64,000 nucleotides of DNA, taken from Bifidobacterium sp. ESL0769. Its GTDB lineage: Bacteria; Actinomycetota; Actinomycetes; Actinomycetales; Bifidobacteriaceae. The DNA lies in NCBI RefSeq assembly GCF_029395495.1, contig NZ_CP113918.1:1550001-1614000 (forward strand), written 5' to 3'. The position numbers were made by a program, and so were the translations under genes. Shown piece after piece: positions 8,769 to 16,871 of this stretch (its first letter is position 1; every line of letters starts with the position of its first letter). Under the pieces are notes generated by a model. That model was not told the origin of the DNA, did no database searches, and was given only the letters and a program-made list of their open reading frames with translations.

Positions 8769-11453
8769 CTACTTGTTCTTGTTCTTCTTGCGATTGATGA
8801 TATTTGAGTAAAGCCGGCCGAAGAAATCGGCGATGGTCTGGATGCCAACGAAGATAACGATGGAAAGGGCCAGCACGATAATCGTGGCGACCAACGTCCA
8901 GCCGGTCGGAATGACCAGTTCGAAGAAGTTCGAGACAATCGGGATGAACATGCCAATCAAACCTGCCGCTGCGAACGCGGCCACCAACACGCCTCGCCAC
9001 GATTTGAGCGGCTGGGCCACACGTGCCATCACCAGAATGCCGAGTACGAAGACGACGATGGCGCAGATATCACGCAGTTTCAAGAGGTCGCCCGGCTTGG
9101 AGAGGTTCCAGTTCATGAAGCCCGGCAACGTCCAGGCAGTCAGCAGAACGGAAAGCGCCACGGCTATGCCGCCCGGCAATGCGAAACGCACTACACGCCC
9201 CAGGAAGCCAGGAATATAGCGGCGGTTGTTCGGTGCAAGCGCAAGGATGAAGGCCGGGATGCCGATGGTCAACGCGCCGATATAGGTAATATGGCGTGGC
9301 AGGTACGGGAAGGGGATGAACGTGCAGACCACGCCGAGTGAAATCAGCGCGGAATAGACCGTTTTGACGAGGAAGAGCGACGAGACGCGCTCCATATTGG
9401 CCATCACCTGACGGCCGCGAGCCACAACACTAGGCAGGTGGGAGAACTTGGAATCGACCAGCACGACCTGCGCCACGGCCTTGGTGGCGGGCGCGGCATT
9501 GCCCATCGCAATGCCCAGATCGGCCTCTTTAAGCGCCAACGCATCATTGACACCGTCGCCGGTCATGGCCACGACGTGTTTGCTTTCATGCAGCGCGTCG
9601 ACGATGGCCTTCTTCTGCTCGGGCAACACGCGGCCGAGCACGTCGACATTTTCCATGACCTTGGAAAGCTTCTTGACATCGCTGGGCAGTTCACGGGCAT
9701 CCATCGCCACCGGCTCCCGATCTCCGGTCAGGCGAACGGTTCTGGCTATGGCACCGACGGTGGCCGGGCTGTCGCCGGAGATGATGCGGCAGCGCACGCC
9801 CTGCTCGCGGAACCATTCCAGCGTTTCCTCGGCGTCGTCACGGATATGCTCTTGGCACAGGACCAGCGCAACCGGCTGGGAAGCCGAAATCAAACGCGGG
9901 TCGTTCTCAAAATTCGTCGCGGCCTCGGGCGTCGTGCAAGCTCCGGCCGCACGGGCGATCAGCAGTACACGCATACCCTGGTTGGCGTACTTGGCCACCA
10001 TATTTTTGGCAGCCGTGCTGTCGCCAACAAAGCCACTGAAGAGCATTTCCGGGGCACCCATATACCAGACGTCGCCGCCACGCACGATGGCACTCCACTT
10101 GCGGGCCGACGAGAACGGCACGCGGACATCGACGGCCTGGGCATGGACACCCTTGGCATTCAACGCCTTGAGTACCGCCTCCCCTGTGCCGTTGGGGTTT
10201 TCCTCGTTGGAAAGGTCGTAAAGAGCCTGCACCGCCGCGGCTTTCTCGTCATCGGTGGTACCGACGGTCACGCTGGCATGAACGGCGTTTTCACCGGAAG
10301 GAGCGTCCACGACGATATCGGCATCGGCGGCCGGACTTGCGCTATCTGCGTCACCGAGCATCACAACCTGGTTGAAGACGATACCGCCGTCGGTAATAGT
10401 GCCGGTTTTATCAAGATTCAGGGCATCCACGCGGGCGAGCGTTTCAACACTTTCCAGCTCCTGGACGAGCGTGTGCTGACGGGCCAAGCGCATCGCGGCA
10501 ATCGCGAAGTTCAGCGAGGTCAACAGGACCAGTCCCTCGGGAATCATGCCGACCACGCCGGCCACGGCCGAGACGATGGCCGAACGCCACGCACCGGTCG
10601 AGAAGGCGACCTGCCAACCGCCGACGGTACGAATCTGCGAGGCAACGAGCAAAATGCAAAGCGGAATGACGATGACGGTCATCACCTTGAGGATGGTGTT
10701 GATGCCTTTGCTCAAGTCGGAAACGGTCTTCTTGTAGACTTTGGCTTTAGCCGTCAACTTCGCGGCGTAACCGTGCTCGCCCACCGCGTCCACGCGCACC
10801 AGGGCCATGCCAGAAGTCGCATTGGAGCCAGAATAGACCTCGGCCCCCTCGCCTTTTTTGACGGTGCGGGATTCGCCGGTGAGCATCGATTCGTCAAGTT
10901 CAAGCCCCCACGTATGCACGATAGTGGCGTCGGCAGGAACCTGTTCACCGCTGCGAAGCCAAAGCAAGTCGCCGAGCACGATGTCCTCGTGCTCGATTTC
11001 GACGTCTTGCCCGTTGCGACGTACCAGCGATTTCGAAGCTACCAGAATCGAGAGCTTGTCGAGCGTGTGCTTGGCCCGCATTTCGGTGAAGACGCCGATG
11101 CCGGAGTTGATGATGATGACCAGCCCGAAAACGGCGTCTTTCCACTGGCCGGTTAGGAGCACCAAGACCATGGCGACAAAAATAATGGCGTTGAAGAGCG
11201 TGAAGACGTTCTCGCGGATAATCTGCCCCAGTGAACGCGAGCTTTCGGTGTCAATCTTGTTGACGTTGCCCTGCTGCACCTGTTCGGCGACTTCAGCATC
11301 GGTGAGACCGACTTCAGAAATCTGGGGAAGACGGATTGCGGACGTGCCCTGCTGCCCGCCGTTGGCGTTGCTTTTGCCATTACCGTTGTTTTTCACGTTG
11401 TCACCAGCGTTCCCGCCATTGTCGCTTTGCTCGAACATTCCGGTTGCGCTCAT
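8769..11453 (-). CDS. Cation-translocating P-type ATPase, CtpE-like
   Basis: An 894-residue P2-type ATPase. The visible parts are an actuator domain with DESMLTGES, the M4 ion-path segment GMIPEGLVLL, the phosphorylation motif DKTGTIT near residue 350, and the hinge motif MTGDGVNDALALKEADLG, followed by a six-helix C-terminal membrane region. The IPEGL M4 and the overall pattern match the actinobacterial CtpE group, for which calcium uptake is reported in Mycobacterium; the substrate here is inferred. The N-terminal 45 residues are Asn/Gly-rich and disordered. I start at 11453 (ATGAGCGCA, with AAGGGG 6 nt upstream) rather than the in-frame GTG at 11501. No metal-binding N-domain is present. 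Confidence 0.9.
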   Translation of the reverse strand: MSATGMFEQSDNGGNAGDNVKNNGNGKSNANGGQQGTSAIRLPQISEVGLTDAEVAEQVQQGNVNKIDTESSRSLGQIIRENVFTLFNAIIFVAMVLVLLTGQWKDAVFGLVIIINSGIGVFTEMRAKHTLDKLSILVASKSLVRRNGQDVEIEHEDIVLGDLLWLRSGEQVPADATIVHTWGLELDESMLTGESRTVKKGEGAEVYSGSNATSGMALVRVDAVGEHGYAAKLTAKAKVYKKTVSDLSKGINTILKVMTVIVIPLCILLVASQIRTVGGWQVAFSTGAWRSAIVSAVAGVVGMIPEGLVLLTSLNFAIAAMRLARQHTLVQELESVETLARVDALNLDKTGTITDGGIVFNQVVMLGDADSASPAADADIVVDAPSGENAVHASVTVGTTDDEKAAAVQALYDLSNEENPNGTGEAVLKALNAKGVHAQAVDVRVPFSSARKWSAIVRGGDVWYMGAPEMLFSGFVGDSTAAKNMVAKYANQGMRVLLIARAAGACTTPEAATNFENDPRLISASQPVALVLCQEHIRDDAEETLEWFREQGVRCRIISGDSPATVGAIARTVRLTGDREPVAMDARELPSDVKKLSKVMENVDVLGRVLPEQKKAIVDALHESKHVVAMTGDGVNDALALKEADLGIAMGNAAPATKAVAQVVLVDSKFSHLPSVVARGRQVMANMERVSSLFLVKTVYSALISLGVVCTFIPFPYLPRHITYIGALTIGIPAFILALAPNNRRYIPGFLGRVVRFALPGGIAVALSVLLTAWTLPGFMNWNLSKPGDLLKLRDICAIVVFVLGILVMARVAQPLKSWRGVLVAAFAAAGLIGMFIPIVSNFFELVIPTGWTLVATIIVLALSIVIFVGIQTIADFFGRLYSNIINRKKNKNK

Positions 11454-11626
11454 TGATTGCCCCTTACCCGTGCCCGATCTCATAAGTCGGATCACGGTCA
11501 CTGCCTTGATTTGTCACACTCACCCACCGCCATCTCAAATCCCGCAGGCGGTCTGTTCTGTGTTTCAGTATATGTTCCTGCACTCTATCGTGTTGGCCCC
11601 GTTCGCGGTGGGCCGCAGCCGCATAT

Positions 11627-12202
11627 TTACGGTAACGTCACGCTCATTGTCTTGCTGTGCGGATTGTCATTGATTGCGGCTTGCACCGCTTGGTCAAACG
11701 GAACCGTACCTTTGCCTTCCACGGTTGGAACGATTCGCAACGATTCCGCATACAGATTCGCGTCGCTCGAAACTTTGCCTGCATTGACCAGTATCACCGG
11801 GATACCGGCGTCTCGAGCCGTTTGCAAAGCCTCGTTCCAGCCCCTCGCCTGTCTGCCTTGCATATTGAGACTATTGACTACGAAAGCATTGACAGGCCTG
11901 CGGGCCATATCCTTGAATGATTGAACCGGATCGAGCGTTGTGGTTCCGTCGGGCATGGGAGCATAGACAGCCTTGATATCGGCTTTGCTAAAGGCGTCAA
12001 GCACCGTACGGTCAAGGTCTTCGTCGCCGGTGGTGACGACACCGATCAGCAGGTCGGATTTGTCAACACTGTCGTGGTTGATGTGCCGGGAAGCAGAAGT
12101 GGTATCCCCTACCGCCGCGTTCTTCGGCGTGCAAGAAGCGAGTGCCGGTATGGCCGACAACGCAAGGCACACGCTCAGCACGATTGACAATCCCCGACGC
12201 AT
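11627..12202 (-). CDS. Lipoprotein resembling a truncated periplasmic sugar-binding protein
   Basis: A 191-residue predicted lipoprotein. A basic start (MRRGLS) is followed by a hydrophobic core and the lipobox ALASC, with the lipidated Cys near residue 24. The mature part has the alternating beta-alpha feel of a LacI/RbsB-type binding lobe: LLIGVVTTGDEDLD, NAFVVNSLN, IPVILVNAG. It is about half the length of a full binding protein, so it could bind a small ligand with one lobe or be a remnant. The start lies 14 nt beyond the stop of the methyltransferase gene, so the two are probably co-transcribed. Function unknown. Confidence 0.7.
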   Translation of the reverse strand: MRRGLSIVLSVCLALSAIPALASCTPKNAAVGDTTSASRHINHDSVDKSDLLIGVVTTGDEDLDRTVLDAFSKADIKAVYAPMPDGTTTLDPVQSFKDMARRPVNAFVVNSLNMQGRQARGWNEALQTARDAGIPVILVNAGKVSSDANLYAESLRIVPTVEGKGTVPFDQAVQAAINDNPHSKTMSVTLP

Positions 12203-12216
12203 CGCTACGACCTACT

Positions 12217-13515
12217 TCATTCGCCGTTACGTACGAACAACGCCACCGTTTCGACGTGGTGGGTCATAGGATAAATATCGAAGGCCTGAATCGATTTCAG
12301 GGTGTAGCCGAGCTTGGTCAACGTGGCGGTGTCGCGCGCAAGGCTGGTCGGGTCGCAGGCGATGTAGACGATGGCGTGTGTTCCGGCTTCGGCGAGCTGG
12401 CGGCAGACCTGCGCCTTGGCTCCTGCGCGGGGCGGGTCGAGCACGACGACGTTGGGATTGGCCAGCTCTTCGGGCACACGGCGCAGGCAGTGCGAGACAT
12501 CGCCTTGCATCACCGTGACATTGGCATCCTTAGCGATATGCAGGTTTCGAGCGGCGTTACGCACCGCCATACGTCCGCCTTCCACGGAAAGCATGTTCGT
12601 GTGGGCGAAGGTCTTGGCAAGCGGCACGGTGAAAAGGCCGGAACCGGAGAACAAATCCCAAAGCGTCGCAGACTGCACACCGGAAAGCTCCTGGCTGACC
12701 AAGCGCATGACATGTTTGACCAGTGTGGGCGGCGCCATGCGATGAACCTGCCAGAAGCCGTCGGCCTCGACGCCGTACTTGTAGCGTTTGCCATCCACGT
12801 CCACGACTTCTTTGAGCCGCTTCGTGCCGGCGTGCAGGTGGCCATCGACCGTGATGGCGAAATTGTCGCCAATGGCTTCAAGCAACGCCTTGTTCGACGC
12901 ACGAGAAGTGTGGATATCGCGAGGCTCAGGCACGGCAACACGGATTTTGGCACCGGGCTCGAATTGCTCGTCCCAGAGTTTCTGGTCGCGTGCGACGGCA
13001 AGCAGCGCACGCGTGGCCAGCGGCATTGTGTCAATGCGTACGCGGGTGTGCGAGGCACGGCGGCGCATCGAAACGCGACCTTCCTCGTCGGCGATCAGCT
13101 CAATGCGGGTGCGCCAGTGCAGGCCTTTTTCATCGACATCACCGTCCATACGGGCTACCGGCACATCGTCGATATCGAGATGACCCATACGGCGCATCTG
13201 GTCGGTGATGACCGCGGACTTCCACTTAAGCTGGCCCGGCAGCGAAACGTGGACCAGATCGGCGCCGCCGACTCCTCCACCTTGCGCCAACGGCCCGGCC
13301 AAAGGCCAGAGCGGTTCAACTCGATCTTCTGAGGGCTCGACGACGTCAACGACCTCGCCCGTCCAGAAGCGGTCGTCGCGATTGTGCGGTTCGTCCAGTT
13401 CGATGGTGTCCAGTTCGCCGGGCAACGCGAACCGCACGAAGACCACCCGCCCATCGATGTGGGCGACGCAGCGCCCTTGGTCGGCGTAACGCTCGATACG
13501 TACTGTGGCTTGCAT
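12217..13515 (-). CDS. TrmA/RumA-family RNA (uracil-5-)-methyltransferase
   Basis: A 432-residue class I SAM-dependent methyltransferase with an N-terminal TRAM-like segment (residues 1-60), the SAM-binding motif LWDLFSGSGLFTVPLA, the VVLDPPRAGAK motif, and the catalytic Cys and base in YIACDPTSLARD and FDIYPMTHHVE. These features place it with enzymes that make m5U in tRNA or 23S rRNA. The 4Fe-4S cysteine cluster typical of RumA is missing: the matching stretch reads LAGPLAQGGGVGGAD. Start at 13515, with AGAGG 5 nt upstream; an ATG at 13536 lacks a site. It likely forms an operon with DUF3710, DUF3159 and the downstream lipoprotein. Confidence 0.88.
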   Translation of the reverse strand: MQATVRIERYADQGRCVAHIDGRVVFVRFALPGELDTIELDEPHNRDDRFWTGEVVDVVEPSEDRVEPLWPLAGPLAQGGGVGGADLVHVSLPGQLKWKSAVITDQMRRMGHLDIDDVPVARMDGDVDEKGLHWRTRIELIADEEGRVSMRRRASHTRVRIDTMPLATRALLAVARDQKLWDEQFEPGAKIRVAVPEPRDIHTSRASNKALLEAIGDNFAITVDGHLHAGTKRLKEVVDVDGKRYKYGVEADGFWQVHRMAPPTLVKHVMRLVSQELSGVQSATLWDLFSGSGLFTVPLAKTFAHTNMLSVEGGRMAVRNAARNLHIAKDANVTVMQGDVSHCLRRVPEELANPNVVVLDPPRAGAKAQVCRQLAEAGTHAIVYIACDPTSLARDTATLTKLGYTLKSIQAFDIYPMTHHVETVALFVRNGE

Positions 13516-13654
13516 ACTGACCTCTGCTTCTAACATTCATTTGGACGCGGCGGATACCTATAATCCCGCGTTTGATTATTCATTTCGTAAGACATATTGC
13601 TGACGATATTCATTGATACCGGAATGCACATATCCCCGTAACCGGATTATCAGT

Positions 13655-14452
13655 CTATCGTTGACCCTTGTCCGTGGCTTTAGCCGCCTTCACGCCGTCT
13701 TCGACGGCATCACCATTGCCAATACCAGAGCCGTCGCCATTTTCGACTTTGTTATCCTCAACGTCTTCCGGCTTAAATTTGGGATGATGCCTCATCGGGT
13801 CGGCAATCAGCAGATACGAAACCCAAATCGCCAACGCCCAGAACGGCAGTCCCATCAAGAGCCGCGTCGTTCCCAGCCAAGTGACGTGGTTAGTGAGGTA
13901 GAGCGGCACCTGCACCACCAGCCGCAGCGCGAACACGCCAATCCACATGGCCGTGACGATGTCGTAGGCGCGCATGAGCTTCCGGTCGCCACGCCAATCG
14001 GCAAGCCAAGCTCGGAAATGCTCGGTAGGCAGCGAACGGATGAACTCAACCAGAAAACCGACTCCTGGCACGCGGATGGCCAGGGTAATGGCAAGGACGA
14101 CGATATAAATGCTGTTGGTAAGGAACCCGTACATGTAATAGTTTCGGGCCTCGTGGGTGTTCCACGCCCAGATCAGGCAGATGGCGATGGAAATCAGCCC
14201 GGCCAGCGCGCCGAGCACGGTCTGGCGTTGGAAAAGCCGCACCACAACCAGCAGCACGGCCAACACTGCCGAAACGATAATCGTCAGCTTGAGGTCAGAG
14301 GTGATGACGAACATGACCACGAACACGAAACCGGGCAGCATGGATTCGACGACGCCGCGAATGCCGCCGATGGCGTCAATAACGGAAAAATCCTCGCCGT
14401 TGCCCGCCGCAGCCAACGCTGCGAATCCCTGACGTTTCTTCGTTTCTGCCAT
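13655..14452 (-). CDS. DUF3159 family membrane protein
   Basis: A 265-residue integral membrane protein. It begins MAETKKRQGFAAL and contains the conserved DFSVIDAIGGIRGVVESMLPG segment before the first membrane helix. At least five hydrophobic segments follow. The C-terminal 45 residues are charged and lie in the cytosol. DUF3159 is confined to actinobacteria and commonly sits beside DUF3710, as here. No catalytic motif is visible and the function is unknown. Confidence 0.85.
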   Translation of the reverse strand: MAETKKRQGFAALAAAGNGEDFSVIDAIGGIRGVVESMLPGFVFVVMFVITSDLKLTIIVSAVLAVLLVVVRLFQRQTVLGALAGLISIAICLIWAWNTHEARNYYMYGFLTNSIYIVVLAITLAIRVPGVGFLVEFIRSLPTEHFRAWLADWRGDRKLMRAYDIVTAMWIGVFALRLVVQVPLYLTNHVTWLGTTRLLMGLPFWALAIWVSYLLIADPMRHHPKFKPEDVEDNKVENGDGSGIGNGDAVEDGVKAAKATDKGQR

Positions 14453-14617
14453 AATCTCTATTCGTTTCGTTGTCAGTTCTATTGACTCTTGCTATCGTTC
14501 TATCGCAATATCGACCGATATTCACAATTACTGGCGCCAACATCGTTGGCATTAAAATTGCGAGAGAACTACGTTCCGATATTCTCTATTTTTTCGTCTC
14601 GTTGATGCCCGTACATA

Positions 14618-14653
14618 ATTCGCCGGCCCGCCCGCAAAGGCAAACCGGCGAAT
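14618..14653 (-). terminator. Hairpin between DUF3710 and DUF3159 genes
   Basis: ATTCGCCGG pairs with CCGGCGAAT across an 18-nt middle, 16 nt after the DUF3710 stop. There is no clear T-run, so it may be a weak terminator or an mRNA-stabilising stem. Confidence 0.45.
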
Positions 14654-14668
14654 CGTGTGTGCGATAAA

Positions 14669-15604
14669 TCAACGCAGTTCCGAGAACATCGGGCCACGCG
14701 AAATGGTCGTCTGCACCTCAGTCTGCTGGTCGGCGACGAACGGGCCCTTGATACGCTTGGGAATCTTGTGGCCCTTGCCGTCTTTGTCGGCCTCGGCGGC
14801 GGCTTCGTCGGCCTTGCGACGTTCCTCGGGAGAAACCGGGGCATGCATCGGAATGACGTCGCGCGGCGCGAGCGGTTCCTCACCACGGTCGACCACGATA
14901 TCGGAGAAGAACTGGTTCAGCGCTTTGGTCTCGGGGCTTTCCGGATGGGTAGCGGCGCGACCGGAGAAGATTCCGCGCAGCATCCAACGCGGGCCATCCA
15001 CGCCGACGATACGGGTGATGAGCTTCTTGCCACCCTTGACGACAACCGGCAGCTTGATTTCGGTGCCGAAAATGCCGGGCTCCTCACTGGCTTTGGGATT
15101 GGCGGCGAGCAGGTCCTCCCGCACCCCATCCCAGAGGCTCAGGGTCTTCGGAGCCGCAAGCGCTTCGATTTCGAGGCTGGAGGTCTTGTAGGAAATGGTG
15201 CAGCCGAGCACCTGGCCACTGGCACGGTTCGCCTTCACGCGAAGTTCGATGCCTGGCATGAAAGGCAAGTAGTAGGCGCCCATATCGAGGTACTCGTCGT
15301 AATTCGGCGCCTCCTCCTCTTCAATGTCCCACGGCCCGTAGAGGTCGCCGCGGTCCGGGTAGGCCTCGCTCGGCTCGTCGGGAACCTTGTGCTCATCGGC
15401 GTCTTCATCCTCGTTGGAATCTGTTTCCGTATCCTTGGATTCTGCACTTTCACTATCTTTGGCGGCGTCTTTGTCAGCATCGGTGCCGTTATCCTCGGCC
15501 TCTGCAGCCGAATCCTCGTCTTTCGTCTCGGCCTCTTTCGCCTTGACTTCGGCCTCGTCATCGTCTTTGTTGTGCTTCTTTTTGCCGAATCCGAACAATC
15601 CCAT
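14669..15604 (-). CDS. DUF3710 domain-containing protein
   Basis: A 311-residue soluble protein. After MGLFGFGKKK, residues 12-80 are an acidic, Asp/Glu/Ala/Lys-rich low-complexity region. The conserved domain begins around PYPDRGDLYGPWDIEE-like sequence (DRGDLYGPWD is visible) and continues through the VDGPRWMLRGIFSGRAA motif typical of DUF3710. Start at 15604 with GAGG 5 nt upstream. The family is actinobacterial and of unknown function; its pairing with DUF3159 here matches the usual context. Confidence 0.87.
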   Translation of the reverse strand: MGLFGFGKKKHNKDDDEAEVKAKEAETKDEDSAAEAEDNGTDADKDAAKDSESAESKDTETDSNEDEDADEHKVPDEPSEAYPDRGDLYGPWDIEEEEAPNYDEYLDMGAYYLPFMPGIELRVKANRASGQVLGCTISYKTSSLEIEALAAPKTLSLWDGVREDLLAANPKASEEPGIFGTEIKLPVVVKGGKKLITRIVGVDGPRWMLRGIFSGRAATHPESPETKALNQFFSDIVVDRGEEPLAPRDVIPMHAPVSPEERRKADEAAAEADKDGKGHKIPKRIKGPFVADQQTEVQTTISRGPMFSELR

Positions 15605-15666
15605 AGTTCCTCGTTTCAAAACCTAAAATGATGATTCAAGACTATCACCGGGCTATGTCCCGGCAT

Positions 15667-15830
15667 GGCTCCCACTTTTTGAAGTGTTTTAAAAAATGGG
15701 AGCCAAACGAACATTCGTTTTTTCGCCGTTGAGCTCGTAACTCCAGTAATGGCAACGATTGTGCAGATATGCCCGTAGCAAAATGTTCACTTCGGCTCTC
15801 ATTTTTTAAACGTCCGAAAAAATGTGAGCC
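15667..15830. repeat. Composite palindromic element, family B, copy 1
   Basis: Two hairpins, at 15667-15704 (arms GGCTCCCAC and GTGGGAGCC-like) and 15794-15830 (GGCTCTCATTTTTT and AAAAAATGTGAGCC), flank an 89-bp centre. The centre starts AAACGAACATTCG and ends AAATGTTCACTT. The same layout recurs at 47105-47258. The right hairpin touches the stop codon of xthA, so it probably also terminates that gene. Confidence 0.8.
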
Positions 15831-16696
15831 TAGATGTCGTAGACCACACTCAGCGGCGCGTGATCGGACCAACGGGTGTCGTAGGAGGGCGCACGGTCGA
15901 TGTCGAACGAGACGGCTTTTTGCGCCAGTCCGCGCGTGGCCAGCTGGTAATCGATCCTCCAGCCGACGTTGTTGTCGAAGGCACGTCCACGCTGGCTCCA
16001 CCAGGTGTACGGGCCCTGCACGTCGCCGGCCAGATTACGCATCACGTCGACGAAATCATACTGTGCTGGGTCGAGCCACTTGTCAACGTAGGCGCGCTCT
16101 TCGGGCAGGAAGCCAGAATGCTTCTCGTTGGCCTTGGCGTTCTTGATGTCCAGCGGGGTGTGGGCGATGTTCATATCGCCGCAGAGCAGCGCCTGACGCC
16201 CGCCCTTTTCGGCCTCGTCGCGCAACTGGCCCATGCGCTGAAGCATGCGGTCGAGGAAGCGATATTTCTGGGTCATTTTGTTGGGGTCATCGGTATTGCC
16301 GGCGTGTACGTAAACGCTGGCAACAGTCAGTTTCATGCCTTCCGGCGTGGTGACGTCAGCCTCGATCCAACGTCCGGAATCCACATCGTCGCTCAAGTCC
16401 ATCAAGCCGTAACGCTGTTCCTCGATCTTAAGGTCCGAAAGTAGCCCGACACCAGCACGTCCCTTGATACGGCAGACCTCGTCCATCCGCCCCAGCTCGT
16501 CGGCTCCGCTCACTTTGCCGGCCTTTTCGTACCCTTTGGCCATGGCGTCGAAAATCGGGTCGATCTCTTCCTGCGGGGCTCGCACCTCCTGCATGCACCA
16601 GATATCGGGGGTATTGGCCTCGGCCCAGTCGAGGACGCCTTTGCGCTTGGCCGCGCGGATGCCGTTGAGATTCGAAGTAGTCACTGTTATGCTCAT
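15830..16696 (-). CDS. xthA: Exodeoxyribonuclease III
   Basis: A 288-residue Mg-dependent AP endonuclease and 3'-5' exonuclease of the EEP fold, acting in base excision repair. Diagnostic motifs are TSNLNGIRAA near the start, the metal-binding Glu in CMQEVRA, LLCGDMNIAHTPLD with the catalytic Asp/Asn pair, and SDHAPLSVVYD at the C-terminus with the catalytic His. I start at 16696 (ATGAGCATAAC, with GGGA just upstream); the frame extends 26 codons further without a supporting site. The TAG stop lies at the edge of a family B hairpin. Confidence 0.95.
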   Translation of the reverse strand: MSITVTTSNLNGIRAAKRKGVLDWAEANTPDIWCMQEVRAPQEEIDPIFDAMAKGYEKAGKVSGADELGRMDEVCRIKGRAGVGLLSDLKIEEQRYGLMDLSDDVDSGRWIEADVTTPEGMKLTVASVYVHAGNTDDPNKMTQKYRFLDRMLQRMGQLRDEAEKGGRQALLCGDMNIAHTPLDIKNAKANEKHSGFLPEERAYVDKWLDPAQYDFVDVMRNLAGDVQGPYTWWSQRGRAFDNNVGWRIDYQLATRGLAQKAVSFDIDRAPSYDTRWSDHAPLSVVYDI

Positions 16697-16762
16697 GGTC
16701 CCGACGATACACGCTTGCGTGGTCGCGACGGGCACAACTTTACGTTCGTTTGCAGAATATGA

Positions 16763-16790
16763 AAATCCCGCCACACGAAGTGACGGGATT
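16763..16790 (-). terminator. Terminator of the peptide ABC importer operon
   Basis: AATCCCGTCAC and GTGGCGGGATT (read leftwards) form a stem with a 5-nt loop, followed by TTTTC. It lies 80 nt after the stop of the ATPase gene and just upstream of xthA. Confidence 0.75.
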
Positions 16791-16871
16791 AATTGAACCT
16801 TTAGCCAAATACGTTATAACTTATCGACTGGTCTGAAGCTCGCTATATCTATGTCTCACCGACTCGCAAAC

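Noticed and set aside
8415..8807. 130-codon plus-strand frame in the acnA upstream region
   Set aside because: It overlaps the acnA start and the ATPase 3' end, has no ribosome site and shows no recognisable motif.
9438..11156. 572-codon open frame on the plus strand opposite the P-type ATPase gene
   Set aside because: It is the antisense shadow of a well-supported gene. The translation is His/Arg/Gly-rich with no motif, and there is no ribosome site.
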